NCBI RefSeq assembly: GCF_028475105.1
Contig: NZ_CP116936.1
Location: 620,001 to 684,000 of the forward strand
DNA length: 64,000 nucleotides
Direction: 5' to 3'
From: Micromonospora sp. LH3U1
GTDB taxonomy: Bacteria; Actinomycetota; Actinomycetes; Mycobacteriales; Micromonosporaceae
The position numbers and the translations under genes are program-made. Below are positions 25,918 to 34,568 of the stretch, one piece after another. Every line of letters begins with the position of its first letter. The stretch's first letter is position 1. The notes under the pieces were generated by a model. The model was not told where the DNA came from, made no database searches, and saw only the letters and a program-made list of their open reading frames with translations.

Positions 25918-26880
25918 TCAGTTGCCGGGGAACTCGACGCCCACCAGTTGCTCGGAAACGGTCCAGAGTTGGGCGGCGTCACCGGTGCTGCGGGCCGGGC
26001 GGTAGACGGCCAACTCGGTCGGTGCGCCGGTGAACTGCCCCAGACCGTCCGGGCCGTAGAACCGACCGCCCTGCGCCTGTGGGCTGGTGGCCGCGTAGAG
26101 GGCGGGGAGCAGCCCGGCATCCACCGAGTGCACCAGGATGCCCCAGCGGGCCAGCCGAGTCATCACCGAGTGGTGCAGCGAGGGCCGGCTGCGGCCCAGG
26201 TTGGGACCGGACGCGTAGAGGTTCGTCATGGTGGTGCCCGGGTGGGCGACGTTGCTGACGATTCCCCAGTCGCCGGCTCGACTGCGCCGGTCCAGTTCCA
26301 GCCCGAAGTGCAGGGTGGCCAGCTTGGAGGCGTTGTACGCGCGGATCGCCGCGTACCGGCGGGTGCTCTGCAGGTCGTCCCAGTCCAGCCGGCCGGAACG
26401 GGCGGCGCTGCTCGACATGGTGGTGACCCGCGCCCGCCCGGCCCGGAGCAGCGGCAGCAGCCGTGCGTTCAGCGCGAAGTGGCCGAGGTGGTTGGTGCCG
26501 AGCTGGAGCTCGAAGCCCTGGGCGGTGGCATGCCGGGTGGGGGGTGTCATCACGCCCGCGTTATTGATCATGAGGTGGATCGGTCGACCCTCGCCGAGCA
26601 GCGAGTCGGCCAGCCTGGCCACCGAGTCCAGCGAGGCGAGATCCAGCTCCCGCGTCGATACGACGGCCCCCGGCGCGGCGGCCCGGACGGCATCCAGCGC
26701 GGCGGCGCCCTTGGCCGGATTGCGGACCGGCAGCACCACCTCGGCACCGGCACGCGCCAGCCGCGTGGCCAGGCCGAGGCCCAGGCCGTCACTGCCGCCG
26801 GTCACGACGGCGAGCTTTCCAGTCAGGTCCGGAACGGTCAGGTCGAGCACAACAACCCCCAGGTCGACGGTGTCCCTCAT
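25918..26880 (-). CDS. Short-chain dehydrogenase/reductase, retinol-dehydrogenase-like
   Basis: 320 residues. The NAD(P) motif '[18 protein letters not shown]' is near residue 25, '[12 protein letters not shown]' follows, and the catalytic Ser-Tyr-Lys set is in '[11 protein letters not shown]' and '[13 protein letters not shown]'. It resembles the oxidoreductases related to retinol dehydrogenases and WW-domain oxidoreductase. Substrate unknown. The ATG at 26880 has no clear ribosome site; a GTG at 26850 with GGGGG ahead is an alternative that still keeps the whole fold. Divergent from the dienelactone hydrolase at 27037 with a 156-base gap. Confidence 0.87.
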   Translation of the reverse strand: MRDTVDLGVVVLDLTVPDLTGKLAVVTGGSDGLGLGLATRLARAGAEVVLPVRNPAKGAAALDAVRAAAPGAVVSTRELDLASLDSVARLADSLLGEGRPIHLMINNAGVMTPPTRHATAQGFELQLGTNHLGHFALNARLLPLLRAGRARVTTMSSSAARSGRLDWDDLQSTRRYAAIRAYNASKLATLHFGLELDRRSRAGDWGIVSNVAHPGTTMTNLYASGPNLGRSRPSLHHSVMTRLARWGILVHSVDAGLLPALYAATSPQAQGGRFYGPDGLGQFTGAPTELAVYRPARSTGDAAQLWTVSEQLVGVEFPGN

Positions 26881-27036
26881 CGGTCGTGGACAAGCCTGGG
26901 TCGGTCGCCGGCCATCACCCAGGGCGGTCTTGTCCAGGGATCGGCGGTCCCCGGCTCGGGCCGGGTAACGAATCGGGCCGGCTGCGTGGCGAGTAGCGTT
27001 CTTGACGATCAACATCTCTCGTACGAGGAGGCTCCG

Positions 27037-27792
27037 GTGCAGACGACGACGGTGGACATTCCGACCGGCGACGGGGTCGCGGACGCGTCCCTCACCCGGC
27101 CGGACGGCAACGGCCCGTTCCCGGCGGTGCTGCTCTTCATGGACGCCATCGGGCCGCGCCCGCGCCTGGTGGAGATGGCCGAGCGGATCGCGGCCCGGGG
27201 CTACCTCGTGCTGACGCCCCACCTGCTCTACCGGGGCGGCCGGGCACCGCTGTTCGACCTGTCCCGCCTCGGCGAGGCCGACCAGCGTGCCGCCATCTTC
27301 GCGAAGGCCATGCCTCTGATCGGCGCGTTGACCGCCGACGTGATCAGCCGGGACACCGCCGCGTACCTCGACTTCCTGGCGGCCCGGGACGACGTCCGGC
27401 CCGGTCCGGTCGTGATCACCGGTTACTGCATGGGCGGCACGAACGCGCTGCGGGCCATCGAGGCGTACCCGGACCGGATCGCCGCGATCGCCAGCTTCCA
27501 CGGCGGGCGCATCGTCACCGACGCGCCGGACAGCCCGCACCTGGGCGTCGACTCGATCACCGGCGAGGTGTATTTCGGGCACGCCGACGAGGACCAGTCG
27601 ATGACGCGTGAGCAGATCGCCACGCTGGAGAAGGCCCTCGACGCCGCCGGCGTGCGATACCGCTCCGAGGTGTACGAGGGCGCACACCACGGCTTCACCA
27701 TGGCCGACACCCCGGCGTACGACGAGCAGGCCACCGAGCGCCACTGGGTCGCCCTGTTCGACCTGCTGGACCGCACCCTGCCGACCACCTGA
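27037..27792 (+). CDS. Dienelactone hydrolase family protein
   Basis: 251 residues, GTG start 6 bases after GAGGAG. An alpha/beta hydrolase with the nucleophile cysteine in '[20 protein letters not shown]' (the G-x-C-x-G elbow characteristic of dienelactone hydrolases), an Asp in '[12 protein letters not shown]' and the histidine in '[16 protein letters not shown]'. The prototype hydrolyses dienelactone in chlorocatechol breakdown, but chromosomal homologues act on varied esters; no aromatic-degradation genes are nearby, so the substrate stays open. It is followed by a short gene remnant and a long hairpin. Confidence 0.9.
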   Translation: MQTTTVDIPTGDGVADASLTRPDGNGPFPAVLLFMDAIGPRPRLVEMAERIAARGYLVLTPHLLYRGGRAPLFDLSRLGEADQRAAIFAKAMPLIGALTADVISRDTAAYLDFLAARDDVRPGPVVITGYCMGGTNALRAIEAYPDRIAAIASFHGGRIVTDAPDSPHLGVDSITGEVYFGHADEDQSMTREQIATLEKALDAAGVRYRSEVYEGAHHGFTMADTPAYDEQATERHWVALFDLLDRTLPTT

Positions 27793-27819
27793 CAGCCAGC
27801 GCGGGCCGTCCGGAGGAAG

Positions 27820-27957
27820 CTAGCGAGCCTGGGCCCAGCCGACGAAACGCGAGGCCGGGCCAGCCGGCGGGGTGCTTGGGTTGAGCGCGGTGAGGTCGGC
27901 CGTGGCGTCCGCCTGGAGCGACGCCAGGTGGACGAGTAGGGCCGGGCGGTCCGGCGC
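27820..27957 (-). pseudogene. Truncated 3' end of an unknown gene
   Basis: On the minus strand this stretch reads as ordinary protein ending in a stop ('RPALLVHLASLQADATADL', then 'GPASRFVGWAQAR'), with the codon bias of a real gene. Going upstream, the frame runs straight into the long hairpin at 27976-28039 with no start or recognisable sequence. It looks like the last 45 or so codons of a gene whose body was replaced when the hairpin or a rearrangement arrived. The family is not identifiable. Confidence 0.4.
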
Positions 27958-27975
27958 TGACCTTCGTGAAGTGTG

Positions 27976-28039
27976 GTGATCAAAGGTTGAAAAGTAGGTC
28001 GGAGGCGGTCTGGGGACCTACTTTTCAACCTTTGATCAC
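27976..28039. terminator. Long perfect GATC-containing inverted repeat
   Basis: Perfect 25-base arms 27976-28000 and 28015-28039 (outer part GTGATCAAAGGTTGAAAAGT) around a 14-base loop. It lies between the convergent dienelactone hydrolase and the MRJP-like gene (stop at 28063). It is markedly AT-rich against its surroundings. Position favours a bidirectional terminator; it is the most perfect of the four long hairpins. Confidence 0.7.
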
Positions 28040-28062
28040 TGCGTACTACGCCGGTGCCGCAC

Positions 28063-29166
28063 TCAGCGGCGCAGGAGCACCGGGCCGGCGTCGATGCGGG
28101 TGCGGAACAGCGCGTACGGCCGGCGACGCAGGTCCTGGCCACGCTGGTACTGCGGCTGCCGGTGCAGTTGGTTGGCGGTGACGTAGAGGTACCCGTCGGT
28201 GGCCACGGACATGGTGTCCGGCCAGAGCAGCCGTGGGTCGTGGACCAGGGTCTCGTACTCGCCGTCCGGCAGCCGACGCAGCACCGCGTTGTGTTCGTAC
28301 GAGGTGAGGTAGAGCCGGCCCGCGTCGTCGCTCTCCAACCCGTCCGAGGCGGTGCCCTTGTCGCCTTCGTCGAGAACGGTCGCGGCGACCGCCTCCTGGG
28401 TGACGCCCGGGTCGGCCAGCGCCTCGGTGGAAACGCTGTACCAGCGTCGGGACGCCAGCGGGCAGTAGTGCAGCCGGTTGCCGTCGGCCGAGATGGCAAT
28501 GCCGTCGGAGCCCATCATCACTGGCTTCGGCGGCCCGTCCGCCGGCCGTTCGAGGAACGGCCGGCCCTCGACCACCGGGCGGAACGCCGCCAGCGGCTCG
28601 GCCTTCGTGGACGGGTGGTCGTGCAGCCGCCGCCAGGAGGCCCCGCTGGCCAGGTCCACGACGATGATGCCGTTCGGCCCGGAGGCCGCCGAGTCGGTGA
28701 TGTAGGCAACCCCCGCCTCGCCCCGCCGCAGATCGAAGCGGACATCGTTGAGGTACGTCGTCGGCAGCGCCACGTCCGCCGGGAAGGTGATCACCTGGGC
28801 GACGGTGTCGGTGTCCAGGTCGACGCGGACCAGCTTCGGGCCGCCGGGCTTCGTGGGCTGGAACATCGGGCTGCCGGTGTCCAGCACCCAGAGCCGGTCG
28901 GCCGGGTCCACCACGATGCTCTGCACCGACACGAAGGCACCCGCGTCGTCAACGCCGGACGGGTCGTTCCACGGCTGGTCGGGGTAGGGCACCTCCCGGC
29001 CGTCGCGCAGCTCGACGACGGTGGCCGGCACCTCGTCGCCCCACTTCGGGAAGTTGACGAAGATCCGGCCCCGGTGCGAGACGCTCACCCCGGTCGGCAT
29101 CGGGCCGGTGAAGGTGTGCACCAGTTCCAACTCGCCGATCGGCTCGTCGCCCACCGGCCCGTTCAT
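28063..29166 (-). CDS. Major royal jelly/yellow-family beta-propeller protein
   Basis: 367 residues from ATG at 29166. It carries the MRJP/yellow family pattern: 'PTGVSVSHRGRIFVNFPKW', 'SVQSIVVDPADRLWVLDTG', 'YLNDVRFDLRRG', 'ITDSAASGPNGIIVVDLA', 'SDGIAISADGNRLHYCPL' and 'WPDTMSVATDGYLYVTANQ'. Bacterial members are six-bladed propellers related to SMP-30 lactonases. No signal peptide is visible, so it is probably cytoplasmic. It lies downstream of and in the same direction as the galactose operon (196-base gap), so it may be an extra sugar lactonase; catalysis is unproven. Confidence 0.85.
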   Translation of the reverse strand: MNGPVGDEPIGELELVHTFTGPMPTGVSVSHRGRIFVNFPKWGDEVPATVVELRDGREVPYPDQPWNDPSGVDDAGAFVSVQSIVVDPADRLWVLDTGSPMFQPTKPGGPKLVRVDLDTDTVAQVITFPADVALPTTYLNDVRFDLRRGEAGVAYITDSAASGPNGIIVVDLASGASWRRLHDHPSTKAEPLAAFRPVVEGRPFLERPADGPPKPVMMGSDGIAISADGNRLHYCPLASRRWYSVSTEALADPGVTQEAVAATVLDEGDKGTASDGLESDDAGRLYLTSYEHNAVLRRLPDGEYETLVHDPRLLWPDTMSVATDGYLYVTANQLHRQPQYQRGQDLRRRPYALFRTRIDAGPVLLRR

Positions 29167-29362
29167 GACGCCCGTCCCACACTGCTCATCGTCTCGCCCC
29201 CTGCCGGTGGGCCCGACCCACGCTGGCCGGGTGACCCGCATGCCGCTATTCCCGCCCGGGCGTCCGGTATGCCTCGCCGTGGTCAGGCTCGTCGGCGGTC
29301 AGCCGGGAAGGCGGTCAGCCCGGGCAGCGGTCAGTCCGGAAGCTGGCCAGCGTGGAAGGCGG

Positions 29363-30244
29363 TCAGCGCACCGGTGCGGTGGCGTGCGCGGTGGGCAGGC
29401 CGGGGACCGGGACGTCCACCGCGAGCAGCGCGCCATCCGCCGGGCCTGCCGCAGCCAGCCCCACGCGGGCGGTGCCGATGAAGAGTCGGCGCAGGTCGGG
29501 TCCGCCGAGGCAGATACCGGCAGGTTGCTTCGCCGGCAGCCGGATCTCCCGCTCCAACGTGCCGTCGGGCCGGTAGCGACGTACCGCCGCGCCGCCCCAC
29601 AGCGCGATCCAGAGGTGGCCCGCCGCGTCGACCGTTATCCCGTCCGGGCCGCCGTCAGCGGGGGAGAGCCGCAGGAACGGCTCCCGCCCGTGCAGTGCCC
29701 CGGTGCCCGGGTCGACGGTGAACCGGTCGACCTCGCCGCGCGGCGTGTCGGCCAGGTACATGGTGGTGCCGGCGGCGTCGAACGCTGGCCCGTTCGGGAT
29801 GGTCAGCCCGGTCACCGCAGGCACCGGGGCCGCGCCCGGGGCCAGCCGGTACAGCGTGCCCCCGCCGGCCGCCCCGGCGTACGTCATGCTGCCGGCCCAG
29901 AAGCGGCCGTGCGGGTCGGCGACCGCGTCGTTCATCCGGGTCGGCTCGGGCGCGTCGGCGACCAGCTCGACGACCGGTCGGGGGTCGCCGGTGGCGGGCA
30001 GCAGGGTGACGCCGGTCCCGGCGGCTGCCAGCCAGTCGCCGGGCCGGTCGGCCACGGGGGCGACCGCGCCGAGCGGAACGTCGAGGCGGCGCAGCTCCCG
30101 CAGCGGGGCCGGGCCGTCGCCGTCGGTCTCCAGCAGTCGTCCGGCCAGCAGGTCGACGAGGACCAGCCGGTCGTCGACCCAGCGCAGCCCTTCGCCCAGC
30201 TCCAACCGGTCGGTGCTCCAGATGGTCGGCTCGGTCAGCTCCAC
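29363..30244 (-). CDS. SMP-30/gluconolactonase family sugar lactonase
   Basis: 293 residues from GTG. The metal-binding residues of the propeller are recognisable: the early glutamate in 'ELGEGLRWVDDRLVLVD', the asparagine in 'EPTRMNDAVADPHGRFWAG', a second asparagine in 'LTIPNGPAFDAAG' and the aspartate in 'GGPDGITVDAAGHLWIA'. The family hydrolyses gluconolactone, galactonolactone and related lactones with a divalent metal. It lies 33 bases after the KDG kinase in the galactose operon, so galactono-lactone to D-galactonate is the inferred reaction. Confidence 0.9.
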   Translation of the reverse strand: MELTEPTIWSTDRLELGEGLRWVDDRLVLVDLLAGRLLETDGDGPAPLRELRRLDVPLGAVAPVADRPGDWLAAAGTGVTLLPATGDPRPVVELVADAPEPTRMNDAVADPHGRFWAGSMTYAGAAGGGTLYRLAPGAAPVPAVTGLTIPNGPAFDAAGTTMYLADTPRGEVDRFTVDPGTGALHGREPFLRLSPADGGPDGITVDAAGHLWIALWGGAAVRRYRPDGTLEREIRLPAKQPAGICLGGPDLRRLFIGTARVGLAAAGPADGALLAVDVPVPGLPTAHATAPVR

Positions 30245-30277
30245 GTTCGCTCCTCAAAGATCGTCGGCGGCACCGGG

Positions 30278-31219
30278 TCAGCGGACGGTACCGCCGGGGC
30301 CGTGGTCGAGCAGGCCCAGCTCGGCCCGGTCGGGCAGACCCTCCCAGTCGCCCCGGGTGGCCACCGCGAATGCGCCGGTGGTGACCGCCCGGTCCAGCCG
30401 GGCTGGCGCGTCGGCGCCGTCGAGCCAGGCGGAGAGCAGCCCGGCCACGAAGGCGTCACCGGCGCCGACGGTGTCGACCACGGGCACCGTCCGGGCTGGA
30501 CAGTGCACCGTACCGGTCGCGCTGTGGCTGGTCGCCCCACCGGCGCCGTGCTTGACCACGACCTCGGTCACGCCGGCCGATAGCAGCGCCGTGACCGGGT
30601 CGGTCGCGTCGGTCAACACGGCCAACTCGTCGTCGGAGGCGACCACCAGTTCGATCGAGGGCAGCAGCGGCCGCAGCGCGGCGGCGGCCTCGGCGACCGA
30701 CCAGAGTCGCTGCCGGTGGTTGACGTCCAGGCAGATCGTGCTGCCCGCCGCGCGGGCGCGCCGCACGGCCTCCACCACAGCCTGGTACGGCTCGACGCCC
30801 AGCGCGCAGGTGATGCCGGTGACGTGCAGCAGCCGAGGCGGCGACCCGGGCGCGTCGAAGGCACCGGTCACGTCGGCCGGGCGCAGCCGGGAGCCGGCGG
30901 ACCCGGTGCGGTGGTAGGTGACCCGGTTGATGTCGGCGACCCGGTTCTCGAAGAGGATCAGCCCGGTGGGGGCGGTCGGGTCGACCCGGGACCAGGTCAG
31001 GTCGACACCTTCGGCGCGCAGCGTACGGCGGACCAGCTCGCCGGGCTCGTCGCCGCCGGTGACCCCGACCCAGGCGGCCCGGTGGCCGAGCCGGGCCAGC
31101 CCGATCGCCACCGTCGACTCGGAGCCGGCGACGGAGATCCCGGCGGTGCCGCCCAGCCGTAGCGGGCCGGTGGTGCGGAAAGCCGCCATCGTCTCGCCGA
31201 GCGTGAGCAGGTCGGTCAC
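30278..31219 (-). CDS. dgoK: 2-keto-3-deoxy sugar-acid kinase, PfkB family (probable KDGal kinase)
   Basis: 313 residues. The N-terminal 'LTLGETMAAFRTTGPLRLGG' and the C-terminal 'VDTVGAGDAFVAGLLSAW' (catalytic Asp and anion hole) are the PfkB signatures; 'ITCALGVEPYQAVVEAV' is typical of KDG kinases. It phosphorylates 2-keto-3-deoxy-D-galactonate at the expense of ATP. Note that Escherichia coli DgoK belongs to a different fold, so the symbol refers to the step, not to orthology. The stop side leads to the lactonase; its start overlaps the aldolase stop by 4 bases. Confidence 0.87.
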   Translation of the reverse strand: MTDLLTLGETMAAFRTTGPLRLGGTAGISVAGSESTVAIGLARLGHRAAWVGVTGGDEPGELVRRTLRAEGVDLTWSRVDPTAPTGLILFENRVADINRVTYHRTGSAGSRLRPADVTGAFDAPGSPPRLLHVTGITCALGVEPYQAVVEAVRRARAAGSTICLDVNHRQRLWSVAEAAAALRPLLPSIELVVASDDELAVLTDATDPVTALLSAGVTEVVVKHGAGGATSHSATGTVHCPARTVPVVDTVGAGDAFVAGLLSAWLDGADAPARLDRAVTTGAFAVATRGDWEGLPDRAELGLLDHGPGGTVR

Positions 31220-31836
31220 TGCCGGACCGCCGTGCGGAAGGCGGCGGCGCGTTCCCGCAGCGCCGCCGGGTCGCCGCCGTGAACGGCGTCACCGAGCAGC
31301 GGGGAACCGACGCCGACCGCTACCGCTCCCCGGTCGAGGTAGCGCCGCGCGCCGTCCGCGTCGACTCCACCGACCGGCACGAACGCAGTGCCGGGGAACG
31401 GGTCGCGCAGTGCACCGAGGTAGTCGGGCCCGCCGAGGGAGGCCGGGAAGAGCTTGATCGCGGTGGCCCCGTCACCGTTGGCCTGCACCACCTCGGTGGG
31501 GGTGAGCGCCCCGGCGAGCACCGGCAGCCCGAGCTGGCCGGCCTCGGCGAGGCTCGGCGCGAGCGCCGGAGTGACCAGGAAGCCGGCGCCCGCGTCGGCT
31601 GCGGCGCGCGCGTCCTCCGCGCTGAGCACGGTGCCCGCCCCCAGGGCGAAGTCAGGCCCGAGGGCGGCCCGGGCGCGTCGGATGACGCCGAGCGCGTCGG
31701 CACTGGTCAGCGAGACCTCGACCAGGGCGACGCCGCTCTCGGCCAGTGTGAGCACGGCGGTCAGCGCGGCGGCCGGGTCCGGGCCGCGCACGATGGCCAG
31801 CAGCCGGTGGGTACGCAGCTCGTCGAGCAGGTTCAT
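31216..31836 (-). CDS. dgoA: 2-dehydro-3-deoxy-6-phosphogalactonate (KDPG/KDPGal) aldolase
   Basis: 206 residues, the normal length of class I KDPG/KDPGal aldolases. The catalytic glutamate is in 'GVALVEVSLTSADALGVI' and the Schiff-base lysine in 'TAIKLFPASLGGPDYLGALR', with 'VPVGGVDADGARRYLDRGA' as the phosphate loop. It splits KDPGal to pyruvate and glyceraldehyde-3-phosphate. ATG at 31836 has GAGGA 8 bases upstream; a GTG at 31839 immediately precedes it. Overlaps the kinase by 4 bases and follows the epimerase by 11. Confidence 0.9.
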   Translation of the reverse strand: MNLLDELRTHRLLAIVRGPDPAAALTAVLTLAESGVALVEVSLTSADALGVIRRARAALGPDFALGAGTVLSAEDARAAADAGAGFLVTPALAPSLAEAGQLGLPVLAGALTPTEVVQANGDGATAIKLFPASLGGPDYLGALRDPFPGTAFVPVGGVDADGARRYLDRGAVAVGVGSPLLGDAVHGGDPAALRERAAAFRTAVRQ

Positions 31837-31847
31837 CACGGGTGTCC

Positions 31848-32687
31848 TCAGTGGATGCGGTGGGCGGAGATGGTGAGTCGCCAGGTGACCTCACCGGAGG
31901 GCGGAACGACAGCCGCGTCGGCCGGGCCGGCGTCGGTCAGGTCGAAGGCGGCGCCGAGCATCGGTTCGACGCCGACACTGCGGTAGGGGCCGTTGGCCGG
32001 CCACCCGCCCAGGTTGCGCCAGAGCGCGGTGCTGCGGGGCTGGTCCGTGCACTCCAGCTCCAGGGTCAGCCGGTCGACGCCGTCGGTTACCTGGACGCGG
32101 GGGCAGTCGAGCAGCACCGCGCCGAGCGCGGTCCCGTCGTCCGGGCCGAGGGTGTCCAGGGTCAGCCCGGCGGGGGCCGGCCACGGGCCGGTCAGCCAGG
32201 GGTCGCCGGCGGGCCAGGTGCCCGGTGGCAGGAGCGCGGCGGCCTCCGGGTGCAGTCGGGTCGGGGTGCCGGCGGGTGCGTCGAGGCGGGCTGAGGGGGA
32301 GAGGTCGAGCAGGGCGTGCGCGGCCCAGACGAACCGTTGACCGGGGTCGGCGGCAAGTCCGTAGTCGGCCACCACCACGCCGTCCGAGTCGGTGATCCGG
32401 CGGGTCAGGGTGAACGTTGGCCGCTCGATGACCAGGGTGTCGGGGCTTGCGGTTGCCCACGGGCGCGACCACACCTCGCCGTGGTCGGGCCGACCGCGCA
32501 CGGTGGGCAGGCACTCCTCCAACCCGCCGGCGTCGACGAACGCGTCGTCGGGGCGCACCTCGTGCCGGCCGGGCTCCGGGCCACGCCAGAGCCACTCCCG
32601 GCCGCCGCCGCGCAGGCCGGTCCACCGTCCGCCGTGCGCCGCGTCATACGCCACGCGCAGCGGCACCGGCTTCCCGCCGATCACCAT
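31848..32687 (-). CDS. Aldose 1-epimerase-like protein
   Basis: 279 residues. It has the galactose-mutarotase-like sandwich features: 'GREWLWRGPEPG', 'FVDAGGLEECLPTVRG' and 'QRFVWAAHALLDLSPSARLD', where the His in 'AAHALLD' is the likely acid, and 'SVGVEPMLGAAFDL' containing the probable catalytic glutamate. It interconverts alpha and beta anomers, supplying the beta-galactopyranose used by galactose dehydrogenases. It overlaps galactonate dehydratase by 7 bases, placing it firmly in the operon. A role on another sugar is possible, as the family is broad. Confidence 0.83.
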   Translation of the reverse strand: MVIGGKPVPLRVAYDAAHGGRWTGLRGGGREWLWRGPEPGRHEVRPDDAFVDAGGLEECLPTVRGRPDHGEVWSRPWATASPDTLVIERPTFTLTRRITDSDGVVVADYGLAADPGQRFVWAAHALLDLSPSARLDAPAGTPTRLHPEAAALLPPGTWPAGDPWLTGPWPAPAGLTLDTLGPDDGTALGAVLLDCPRVQVTDGVDRLTLELECTDQPRSTALWRNLGGWPANGPYRSVGVEPMLGAAFDLTDAGPADAAVVPPSGEVTWRLTISAHRIH

Positions 32688-33826
32688 TCGGCGAACGACC
32701 CGTCGGCGTGCTGCCAGACCGGGTTCCGCCAGGAATGCGGGGTACGGGCGGCCTTCCGGACCGCCGCCTCGTCGACCGTGATGCCCAGGCCGGGCCGGTC
32801 GAAGCGGGCGATGTGCCCGTCCACGAACCGGAACGGCTCCGGGTCGACCACGTAGTCCAGCAGCTCGGAACCAACGTTGTAGTGGATGCCGATGCTCTGC
32901 TCCTGGATCAGGAAGTTCGGCGTCGCGAAGGCCACCTGGAGGCTGGCCGCCAGGGAGATCGGGCCGAGCGGGCAGTGCGGGGCGAGCAGCGCGCCGTACG
33001 TCTCGGCCAGCGCGGCGATCCGACGGACCTCGGAGATCCCCCCGGCGTGCGACAGGTCCGGCTGGACCACGGCGACCCCGGCCTGCAACGGGCCGAGGAA
33101 CTCGGAGCGGCCGTAGAGCCGCTCGCCGGTGGCCACCGGGATCGGTGTGCTGGCGACGATGTCGCGCAGGTGGTGGGCCTGGTCGGGCAGGACCGGCTCC
33201 TCCACGAAGAACGGGCGTAGGGGGGCCAGCTCGGGCAGGATCCGGCGTACCGCGGCCAGCCCGGCCCGGCCGTGGAAGTCGAGCGCGATGTCCCGGTCGG
33301 GGCCGAGCACCCCCCGGGCGGCGGCGACCCGGCCGACCACCGCGTCCACCTCGGCGGAGGTGGGGATGGGAGAGAGTCGCCCGCAGGCGTTCATCTTGAC
33401 GCCGGTGAGACCAGCGGCGACCTGCGCGGCGGCGGCGTCGGCCACCTCATCGGGCTCGTCCCCGCCGATCCAGGAGTAGATCCGCACCCGGTCGCGCACG
33501 GGCCCGCCGAGCAGTGCGTGCACCGGCGCACCGTACGCCTGCCCGGCGATGTCCCAGAGTGCCTGGTCGAGGCCGGCGACCGCGCTGGAGAGGATCGGGC
33601 CGCCCCGGTAGAAGCCACCCTTGGTGAGCACCTGCCAGTGCTGCTCGATGCGGAGTGGATCCGCACCGATCAGGTATTCGGAGAGCACCTCGACGGCACT
33701 GCGCACCACTTCGGCGCGCCCCTCCACCACCGGTTCGCCCCATCCGACCAGCCCGTCGTCGGTCTCCACCCGGCAGAACAACCACCGTGGCGCGACGAGG
33801 AAGGTCTCGATCCGCTCGATCTTCAC
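32681..33826 (-). CDS. dgoD: D-galactonate dehydratase
   Basis: 381 residues, same length class as Escherichia coli DgoD, to which the text is very similar from memory: 'PRWLFCRVETDDGLVGWGEP', 'GGFYRGGPILSSAVAGLDQ', 'IYSWIGGDEPDEV', 'DIALDFHGRAGLAAV', 'LQPDLSHAGGI'-like 'VVQPDLSHAGGISEVRRIA', 'LAPHCPLGPISLAASLQVAF', 'QEQSIGIHYNVGSELLDYV' and the closing 'WRNPVWQHADGSFAEW'. The enolase-superfamily metal ligands (DFHG Asp, VEEP Glu, ATGE Glu) and the catalytic histidines are present. It dehydrates D-galactonate to 2-keto-3-deoxygalactonate. This is the best-supported function in the cluster and fixes the pathway as galactonate catabolism. Confidence 0.95.
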   Translation of the reverse strand: MKIERIETFLVAPRWLFCRVETDDGLVGWGEPVVEGRAEVVRSAVEVLSEYLIGADPLRIEQHWQVLTKGGFYRGGPILSSAVAGLDQALWDIAGQAYGAPVHALLGGPVRDRVRIYSWIGGDEPDEVADAAAAQVAAGLTGVKMNACGRLSPIPTSAEVDAVVGRVAAARGVLGPDRDIALDFHGRAGLAAVRRILPELAPLRPFFVEEPVLPDQAHHLRDIVASTPIPVATGERLYGRSEFLGPLQAGVAVVQPDLSHAGGISEVRRIAALAETYGALLAPHCPLGPISLAASLQVAFATPNFLIQEQSIGIHYNVGSELLDYVVDPEPFRFVDGHIARFDRPGLGITVDEAAVRKAARTPHSWRNPVWQHADGSFAEW

Positions 33827-34533
33827 TGACTGCCCCTCTGTCCCCGTGCCTTCTCGACGTCGCGGACGGCCTTGTCCAGCAACTCACGCATGGCGGTCTC
33901 GGCCGCGGTCTCGTCCCGCTCGCGCAGCGCGTCGACGACGGCACGGTGGCTGGGCACCGGGTCGTCGTGCGCGGCACCGCCGTGCACCAGCCGGTCCCGT
34001 TCGGCGAGCCCGGTCTCCATCACCACCTCCATCCGCTCCAGCAACTCGTTGTGGGTGGCGGTGAGCAGCGCGCGGTGGAAGGCGAGGTCGGCGGCGACGG
34101 CAGCGGCCGGGTCACCGTTGGCCTCGGCCATCTCGGCCAGTGCCCGATCGAGGGCGGCCATGTCGTCCTCGGTCGCACGGGTGGCGGCCAGCCGCGCGGC
34201 GGCCGGCTCGATGATGGCGCGTACCTCGTGCAGCTTTTCGAGCAGGCGCTCGTCGGGGCCCTCGGCGAACTGCCAACGGATCACGTCACCGTCGAGCAGG
34301 TTCCAGTCCGCGCGGGGTCGGACGAAGGTGCCGCGTTTCTGCCGGGCGTCGACGATGCCCTTGGCCGAGAGGACCTTCAGCGCCTCACGTAGCGCCGTCA
34401 GGCTGACGTCGAACTCCTCCTGCAACGCGACGATGTTGAGGGTCGCGCCGGCGGGGATCTCACCGGTGAGGATGCGACGGGCGATCGCTTCGACGGTCTG
34501 CCCATGGACGCCGCGGCGTGCGTACTGTGCCAA
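33823..34533 (-). CDS. FadR/GntR-family regulator (DgoR-like)
   Basis: 236 residues. Winged helix at about 8-75 ('VEAIARRILTGEIPAGATL', 'VSLTALREALKVLSAKGIV'), then the all-helical FCD ligand domain with the metal-binding His/Asp pattern in 'AADLAFHRALLTATHNELL' and 'DDPVPSHRAVVDALRERD'. DgoR of Escherichia coli, a FadR-type repressor released by galactonate, is the obvious model. Its stop overlaps dgoD by 4 bases and the dehydrogenase lies 35 bases upstream, so the regulator is co-transcribed with its targets. The divergent promoter region at 35316-35474 is the likely target. Confidence 0.9.
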   Translation of the reverse strand: MAQYARRGVHGQTVEAIARRILTGEIPAGATLNIVALQEEFDVSLTALREALKVLSAKGIVDARQKRGTFVRPRADWNLLDGDVIRWQFAEGPDERLLEKLHEVRAIIEPAAARLAATRATEDDMAALDRALAEMAEANGDPAAAVAADLAFHRALLTATHNELLERMEVVMETGLAERDRLVHGGAAHDDPVPSHRAVVDALRERDETAAETAMRELLDKAVRDVEKARGQRGSQ

Positions 34534-34568
34534 TGCTCCTGGCCTTTTCGCTGGTCGGTATCGATCTC

